DNA from: Corticicoccus populi
Lineage (GTDB): Bacteria > Bacillota > Bacilli > Staphylococcales > Salinicoccaceae
Reading direction: 5' to 3'
DNA length: 64,000 bases
NCBI RefSeq assembly: GCF_042686195.1
Contig: NZ_JBHUOQ010000001.1
Location: forward strand, 620,001 to 684,000
Of the stretch, positions 59,146 through 64,000 are shown one piece after another. A program made the position numbers and the translations under genes. Position 1 is the stretch's first letter, and every line of letters starts with the position of its first letter. The notes beneath the pieces were generated by a model. It made no database searches, had not been told where the DNA came from, and was given only the letters and a program-made list of their open reading frames with translations.

Positions 59146-59991
59146 TTACTGAATACTTTTGGATATGTTTATATAATCTCCTAATTTTAATGAATTGGAA
59201 TTGCGTCCATGCCCAATTTCTTCTGTTTTAGCAATAGGAAGACTGTTATCCATTAAAATATTTTGAATTAGCTGCTCAACTGACTGTTTATAATTTTCCT
59301 GATAATATGTAAATGTTCCTAATAAAAGACCTGAGATTCTATCAAACTTATCTAACTCTTTTAATTGATGAACCATTGAGTACAAATTTTCTTCGCCACC
59401 GCCCAAACTTTCTAAAAAGAGTATCTTATTTGTTAAATCAGGCATATAACGAGTACCTGCTAACTTTAAAAAACAACGGATATTGCCACCTATCACGACA
59501 CCTTTTATTTCACTGCCTTGAATAAACTTCCAGGCTGTTTGATACAAATCATCTGTATCATTAAGAAAAGAAGCTTTAAATTTATTGATTTGCTTTCCAC
59601 TCTTATCCCACACCAAAGTCGAAACTTGAAATAACTCAACACTTTGGTCACTTTGACTAATCAAACTGTTGAGGACTGTTGTAATATCACTGTAACCATA
59701 AAATTTCTTTTTCTGATTTCGGATAAGTGAATAATCCAGATTATTCAAAACACCATTTGCTGTATCTCCTCCGGATATATCGAATATAGCATCTATTGTA
59801 TTATCGGCATAATATTCATTCATAATCTGCGCTTTTTTTGCACCGTTAAAAAGTGTTCTTTCCAATAATGTCGGGCTGAGTACAACATCTAATCCTAATT
59901 TAGTTAACACCTGTTCGATTTTATATACTTCCTGAATATCTTTTGGCGGGTTAGAATTTCCAACCAACGCAACTTTTTGTATATTATTCAT
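59146..59991 (-). CDS. S66 family LD-carboxypeptidase / MccF-like serine peptidase
   Basis: A 281-residue S66 peptidase. Catalytic triad: nucleophile S101 in YGYSDIT, Glu in FLESLGGGEENLY (about 195) and His in EIGHGRNSNSLKLG (about 263). GVVIGGNI is the conserved glycine-rich loop. The family covers cytoplasmic muramoyltetrapeptide LD-carboxypeptidases in wall recycling and MccF, which inactivates microcin C-type antibiotics. Cytoplasmic; monocistronic with a terminator. It has no evident connection with the allantoate genes next to it. Confidence 0.85.
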   Translation of the reverse strand: MNNIQKVALVGNSNPPKDIQEVYKIEQVLTKLGLDVVLSPTLLERTLFNGAKKAQIMNEYYADNTIDAIFDISGGDTANGVLNNLDYSLIRNQKKKFYGYSDITTVLNSLISQSDQSVELFQVSTLVWDKSGKQINKFKASFLNDTDDLYQTAWKFIQGSEIKGVVIGGNIRCFLKLAGTRYMPDLTNKILFLESLGGGEENLYSMVHQLKELDKFDRISGLLLGTFTYYQENYKQSVEQLIQNILMDNSLPIAKTEEIGHGRNSNSLKLGDYINISKSIQ

Positions 59992-60261
59992 ATTAAATAA
60001 TTAGTACACTCCTTATATTTCTATTGATTTTTATGCCCCCTCATTCTTCAATACTGTTGGATATCGACTTTAATCTATATCATAAATTAGAATTACAGTT
60101 CTACAAATAGAGGTGATTAACAAAATATTAAGACTAGCTATCATGCAGTCACTATTATACACCGAAGTCATTATATCATTTAAATAAAAAAGACATTCAA
60201 TTACACATAATGAGTCAACTATTTTGAATACACTTTGCCAATTTATCCGAGTGTACATTAT

Positions 60262-60303
60262 AAAAAGCCTAAGCATATCTTGATGATACCGCCCAGGCTT
60301 TTT
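60262..60303 (-). terminator. Terminator downstream of rsmE
   Basis: AAAAAGCCT pairs with AGGCTTTTT around a 24-nt loop that pairs further (GC/GC). It closes the dnaJ-prmA-rsmE transcript before the inserted cluster. The rest of the 320-bp spacer 59992-60312 is AT-rich with no gene seen. Confidence 0.75.
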
Positions 60304-60312
60304 GACACTATA

Positions 60313-61038
60313 TTAATCCACTATTAAGCTGACTGCGGAAAGGAAATATAAAGGAGCAGTTTCAGCTCTAAGAATTCGTGTACCCAATCTAACATTCTCA
60401 AAGTTTTCTGCTGTCTTCACTTCATGTTCTGAAAATCCGCCTTCCGGACCAAATATAAAAGCAATTTGTTTCTTACTTTCAATATTGTCCATGTGTTTTT
60501 TCAATGCTTTGGATTGATCAGTCGAGAGGTCTTCGTAGGCAAAGTATACTTCTTCATCACCACTTACATCAACATGATTCAATTTTGCAGCAAAGCTTAT
60601 ACGGGGAATCACCAATCGTTTAGATTGTTCACTCGCCTCTTTTACTACTTTTTCATAGCGCTGCAGCCGTTTTTGTCTTTTCTTATCATCAAGCTTCACA
60701 ATACTCCGGTCTGCTTCATATATCACGAATTCTGAAGCACCGAGTTCTGTCGTTTTCTGCAGCATCCATTCAAATTTTTCTCCTTTTAACAAGGGACAGA
60801 TGATTCTGACCTTTACAGGCAGTTCAGTATCTGAGGATTCCTGAGAAACTACTTTATATTGAATTGAGTCATTTACCTCTGTAACTGAACAGATAAATAC
60901 ATTTTTATCTGCGTCTACCATTTCAAAAGTATCATCCGGCTGAAAACGCATCACATTTTTCATATGATGCGTGTCGCTTTTCTGTACTTCCAATACGCCG
61001 CCGGTTTTTAATATTTGATTTGTAAAATACCTTTGCAC
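60313..61038 (-). CDS. rsmE: 16S rRNA (uracil1498-N3)-methyltransferase
   Basis: About 241 residues starting MQRYFTNQILKTGG. A SPOUT-class methyltransferase: N-terminal PUA-like domain (1-70), then the knotted domain with KATELGA-like KTTELGASEFVIYEADRS and the SAM loop IFGPEGGFSEHEV. It methylates U1498 of 16S rRNA. GTG 61038 is preferred over GTG 61047 because AAAAGG lies 10 nt before it and the family N-terminus is MQRYF. It starts 5 bp after the prmA stop. Confidence 0.94.
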   Translation of the reverse strand: MQRYFTNQILKTGGVLEVQKSDTHHMKNVMRFQPDDTFEMVDADKNVFICSVTEVNDSIQYKVVSQESSDTELPVKVRIICPLLKGEKFEWMLQKTTELGASEFVIYEADRSIVKLDDKKRQKRLQRYEKVVKEASEQSKRLVIPRISFAAKLNHVDVSGDEEVYFAYEDLSTDQSKALKKHMDNIESKKQIAFIFGPEGGFSEHEVKTAENFENVRLGTRILRAETAPLYFLSAVSLIVD

Positions 61039-61043
61039 AATTA

Positions 61044-61976
61044 TCACACCTTTTCAGATAAAATCGCTGTCCAGCCGTCTTCTTCCAGGATATCAACGAT
61101 TTTAAATCCTGCATTTTTAAGATGATTAATAATTTCATCACGTTTTTCAACAATGATTCCCGACGCAATAAACTGTCCGCCCTGATTTAAGCGTTCAAAT
61201 GCATCATCAATCATCGCATCGATAACATGTGCAAGTATATTTGCAATAATCACATCAAATTGCCCGGATTCATTTTTTAGTAAATCACCAGTCTCTAATT
61301 GAATGTCTTCTGCGCAGCGGTTCAGTTCAAAGTTTTCTCTTGCCACTTTTAAAGAGAGTTCATCAATATCTGTCGCCTTTATGGATCTCACGCCCATTAA
61401 ATGCGCACCGATTGATAAAATTCCGGATCCTGTACCGACATCGATAATTTTATCAGACGGGGTAATTATTTTTTCAATAAACTTCAGGCACATACTGGTT
61501 GTGGGATGATCTCCTGTTCCAAATGCCATTCCCGGATCAAGCTTAATGAGTTTATCATTTTCTTCCGGCGTATAGTCATCAAGCTCCCAGGAAGGTACAA
61601 TAACAAAATCATCTGATACTCTGAAGCTGTGAAAATAATTTTTCCATTCATTTTCCCAATCTGATTCTTCGATTTCAGAAATTTTAATTTCAACTGAATC
61701 TTTATCAACTAAATCGCTGTTTTTAATAAATGTTTTAATTTGATCCATCTTGTCATCCAATGAGACAGTCTCATCAAAGTAAACAATCACCCTAATATCT
61801 TCCTCTGGATATTCATCAGCATTTAACCGGAATTTCTGTTCGAAATCATCAATGTTCTGTCTTAATAAATCAACGGAATACTCAATGGAAACACCTTTTG
61901 ATAGAGTATTTAAAAACTCAGTGAACAAATCCTCATTATCTACTTTTGTATAGATTGATACTTCATGCCATTTCAT
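61044..61976 (-). CDS. prmA: Ribosomal protein L11 methyltransferase
   Basis: A 310-residue SAM-dependent methyltransferase that trimethylates L11. The N-terminal substrate-recognition domain (about 1-110; MKWHEVSIYT) is followed by the Rossmann domain: DPGMAFGTGDHPTT, motif I DVGTGSGILSIGA, and the catalytic-loop-type VIANILAHV. ATG 61976 is used with GGGTGAT upstream; a TTG one codon earlier is possible. The dnaJ stop lies 3 bp before it. Confidence 0.95.
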   Translation of the reverse strand: MKWHEVSIYTKVDNEDLFTEFLNTLSKGVSIEYSVDLLRQNIDDFEQKFRLNADEYPEEDIRVIVYFDETVSLDDKMDQIKTFIKNSDLVDKDSVEIKISEIEESDWENEWKNYFHSFRVSDDFVIVPSWELDDYTPEENDKLIKLDPGMAFGTGDHPTTSMCLKFIEKIITPSDKIIDVGTGSGILSIGAHLMGVRSIKATDIDELSLKVARENFELNRCAEDIQLETGDLLKNESGQFDVIIANILAHVIDAMIDDAFERLNQGGQFIASGIIVEKRDEIINHLKNAGFKIVDILEEDGWTAILSEKV

Positions 61977-61979
61977 CAA

Positions 61980-63107
61980 TTAATCACCCTTAAAAAAACG
62001 TCTGGTACGATCCATAAAGCTTTCCTGCTGCTCATTAATATCTTCACCGCTCTGTTCGGCGAGGTCTCTGAACAATTCAACTTCTTTTTCCGATAATTTA
62101 GTCGGTGTAACCACTTTAACAGTGACAAACTGATCACCGTAACCATAGCCATGTACATTCTTCACACCTTTTTCTTTCAAGCGGAATCTTCTGCCTGACT
62201 GTGTACCTGCCGGAATTGTCAGTACTACTTCTGCATTAATTGTCGGAACTTTAATTTCATCACCAAGTGCCGCCTGTGCAAATGAAATAGGCAGTTCATA
62301 ATGAATGTCATCACCGTCTCTTGTAAAACGTGAATCCGGCTTCACTCTAAAGACAATATACAAGTCACCCGCAGGACCGCCGTTTATGCCTGGTTCACCT
62401 TTTCCGTGAAGTCTTACCTGCTGACCGTTGTCAACACCTTCCGGTATAGTCACTTCAACTTCAACATCTTTCGTTACAGTACCTGCACCTTTACATTTGT
62501 TACATGGATCTTTAATTTCCTGACCGGTCCCGCCGCATGTCGGACATGTTCTTTCTGTTTGAATACGGCCGAATGGTGTATTTTGTTCTACTGCAACACG
62601 TCCGGAACCGGAACACATGCCACATGTTGACTTGGATGTTCCCGGTTTTGCACCGTTACCATCACAAGTGTCACACGTTACTTCTTTTTTAATCTTAATG
62701 GTTTTCACTGCACCGAATATTGCTTCATCAAAGTTGATGGTCATTGTATATTGAAGATCATCACCTTTTTGAGGTGCATTCGGATCCTGACGGCGTCCGC
62801 CGCCAAAGAATGAACTAAACACATCTTCAAAGCCGCCAAAGCCGCCGGCACCACCAAAACCACCGCCGCCTCCGCCGAACTGCTGGTTCATACCTTCATG
62901 TCCGAAACGGTCATACTGCGCCTTTTTGTCTTCATCAGATAATACTTCATATGCTTCTGCAATTTCCTTAAACTTTGCATCCGCACCTTCTTCCTGATTA
63001 ATATCCGGGTGATACTTTTTTGATAATTTTCTATATGCTTTTTTTATCTCATCTTTAGAAGCTCCTTTTTGAACACCGAGAACTTCATAATAATCTCTTT
63101 TCGCCAT
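61980..63107 (-). CDS. dnaJ: Chaperone DnaJ
   Basis: A 375-residue type I Hsp40 cochaperone of DnaK. J domain (1-68) with the HPD triad in YHPDINQ; Gly/Phe-rich linker (about 70-115); zinc domain with four CxxCxGxG repeats (CDTCDGNG, CGMCSGSG, CPTCGGTG, CNKCKGAG, about 145-210); C-terminal substrate-binding domains. GGAGG lies 9 nt upstream. A strong terminator separates it from dnaK. Confidence 0.98.
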   Translation of the reverse strand: MAKRDYYEVLGVQKGASKDEIKKAYRKLSKKYHPDINQEEGADAKFKEIAEAYEVLSDEDKKAQYDRFGHEGMNQQFGGGGGGFGGAGGFGGFEDVFSSFFGGGRRQDPNAPQKGDDLQYTMTINFDEAIFGAVKTIKIKKEVTCDTCDGNGAKPGTSKSTCGMCSGSGRVAVEQNTPFGRIQTERTCPTCGGTGQEIKDPCNKCKGAGTVTKDVEVEVTIPEGVDNGQQVRLHGKGEPGINGGPAGDLYIVFRVKPDSRFTRDGDDIHYELPISFAQAALGDEIKVPTINAEVVLTIPAGTQSGRRFRLKEKGVKNVHGYGYGDQFVTVKVVTPTKLSEKEVELFRDLAEQSGEDINEQQESFMDRTRRFFKGD

Positions 63108-63144
63108 TTACTATCGCCTCCAACTTTAAAATCATATCATTAAA

Positions 63145-63179
63145 AAAAGTCAAAGCCAAATCCATTGGCTTTGACTTTT
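63145..63179 (-). terminator. Strong intra-operon terminator between dnaK and dnaJ
   Basis: AAAAGTCAAAGCCAA pairs perfectly over 15 bp with TTGGCTTTGACTTTT, 5-nt loop, then TTTTTT on the minus strand. It begins about 20 bp after the dnaK stop and ends about 38 bp before the dnaJ start. Confidence 0.9.
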
Positions 63180-63197
63180 ATAAAAACTTACTTCAAC

Positions 63198-64000
63198 TTA
63201 CTTTTTATCGTCTTCATCTACTTCTTTGAAGTCTGCATCCACAACATCATCCTGAGATTCTGTGTTCTCAGCACCTTCTGCCTGTTGTTCCTGAGCCATT
63301 TGTTCATAAAGCTTCATAGATAGACCCTGGATAATTTCTTCAAGACTGTCTTTTTTAGCTTTAATGTCTTCCATGTCAGAACCTTCTAATGCAGTTTTCA
63401 ATTCTTCTTTCGCAGCTTCTGCTTTTTCTTTTTCATCAGCTTCGACTTTATCGCCTAAATCTTCAATTGTTTTATCAGTTGTAAATACTAACTGATCTGC
63501 CTCATTGCGGAGGTCCACTTCTTCACGGCGTTTTTTGTCGTCTTCTGCATTATCTTCTGCTTCTTTAACCATTCTGTCGATGTCATCATCGGAAAGATTG
63601 GAAGAAGATTGAATTGTAATTTTCTGCTCTTTACCAGTACCCTGATCTTTTGCAGTTACATTAACAATACCGTTTTTGTCGATATCGAATGTCACTTCGA
63701 CTTGAGGTACACCGCGTGGTGCCGGCGGAATATCCGTTAATTGGAATCTGCCGAGCGTTTTATTGTCGCTTGCCATCGGACGCTCACCTTGAAGAACGTG
63801 GATATCTACTGCCGGCTGATTATCTGCAGCTGTAGAGAATACTTGTGATTTACTTGTAGGAATTGTCGTATTTCTCTCAATCAGAACTGTTGAAACATTA
63901 CCCATAGTTTCAATACCTAATGATAATGGTGTTACATCAAGTAATACAACATCTTTCACATCTCCAGAAAGAACACCGCCCTGGATTGCAGCACCCATTG
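63198..64000 (-). CDS. dnaK: Chaperone DnaK (partial, C-terminal part)
   Basis: The C-terminal 267 or so residues are visible; the ATPase domain runs off the right edge. It begins near GAAIQGGVLSGDVKDVVLLD, the end of the ATPase domain and interdomain linker, then VTPLSLGIETMG opens the substrate-binding beta-domain. The helical lid is rich in Glu/Lys/Asp, and the end DDVVDADFKEVDEDDKK carries the conserved DADFEEV-type tail. Standard Hsp70. Upstream hrcA and grpE are expected off-window. Confidence 0.97.
   Translation of the reverse strand, partial: MGAAIQGGVLSGDVKDVVLLDVTPLSLGIETMGNVSTVLIERNTTIPTSKSQVFSTAADNQPAVDIHVLQGERPMASDNKTLGRFQLTDIPPAPRGVPQVEVTFDIDKNGIVNVTAKDQGTGKEQKITIQSSSNLSDDDIDRMVKEAEDNAEDDKKRREEVDLRNEADQLVFTTDKTIEDLGDKVEADEKEKAEAAKEELKTALEGSDMEDIKAKKDSLEEIIQGLSMKLYEQMAQEQQAEGAENTESQDDVVDADFKEVDEDDKK

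Noticed and set aside
60070..60276. 68-codon minus-strand frame between the S66 peptidase and rsmE
   Set aside because: Its start codon lies inside the rsmE terminator stem and no RBS is present.
1..64000. CRISPR arrays, insertion sequences, prophage, tRNA or rRNA
   Set aside because: No regularly spaced repeats, transposase or integrase motifs, CCA-ended cloverleaf or rRNA segments were found on reading both strands.

Overview
The window is a contiguous stretch of a low-GC Gram-positive chromosome. It has short spacers, strong AGGAGG-type ribosome binding sites, many hairpin-plus-T-run terminators and dense operons. Gene content and order (single-chain glyS with a T-box next to ccpN; recO-era-cdd-dgkA-ybeY-phoH; floA-nfeD; rpsU; mtaB; rsmE-prmA-dnaJ-dnaK) match the conserved Bacillales block around the dnaK operon. 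The protein sequences look most like Staphylococcaceae (Jeotgalicoccus/Salinicoccus/Macrococcus relatives rather than S. aureus); the genus is inferred, not shown. No phage, insertion sequence, CRISPR array, tRNA or rRNA was seen.

Layout. 1-2.3 kb: ccpN (cut by the window edge) and T-box-controlled glyS. 2.3-9.9 kb: accessory genes, namely a beta-lactamase-fold serine hydrolase, two membrane proteins (one TspO-like), a sucrose locus (scrR-scrB divergent from scrA) and a 51-residue membrane protein. 9.9-14.5 kb: core genes ypgQ-like HD hydrolase, recO, era, cdd, dgkA, ybeY, phoH. 14.5-45.5 kb: a long accessory segment with an aldo-keto reductase, acetyltransferases, satD/DUF3307, a two-domain PPK2, a lone OLD-family ATPase-nuclease, topB, a two-component system with two membrane partners, an MFS exporter, a Fur-type-box-controlled flavin reductase, a luciferase-like oxidoreductase, a membrane glycosyltransferase, a UvrA paralogue, moxR-DUF58-transglutaminase and the fructose operon fruR-fruK-fruA. 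45.5-50.5 kb: core floA operon, rpsU, deoC, mtaB. 50.6-60.3 kb: an inserted nitrogen-scavenging cluster and a peptidase. 60.3-64 kb: rsmE, prmA, dnaJ and the C-terminal part of dnaK.

The most interesting system is the cluster at 50.7-59.0 kb. It encodes allantoate amidohydrolase (allC), the three FdrA/DUF1116/DUF2877 proteins (allF, allG, allH) that form oxamate carbamoyltransferase, a PucG-type ureidoglycine-glyoxylate aminotransferase and a YfcC-family permease. Together these predict a short route from allantoate to ureidoglycine, then by transamination directly to oxalurate, then by phosphorolysis to oxamate plus carbamoyl phosphate. That would yield ATP through a carbamate kinase encoded elsewhere. 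No ureidoglycine aminohydrolase (allE), ureidoglycolate dehydrogenase (allD) or carbamate kinase is present here. The cluster separates rsmE from mtaB, which are usually adjacent in Bacillales.

Regulatory sequences visible directly include the glyS T-box, a near-perfect Fur-type box over the promoter of the flavin reductase, an operator over the scrA promoter, 10-bp-phased repeats before fruR, a 33-bp inverted repeat over the satD promoter, a 21-bp palindrome before allC, and a strong terminator between dnaK and dnaJ.
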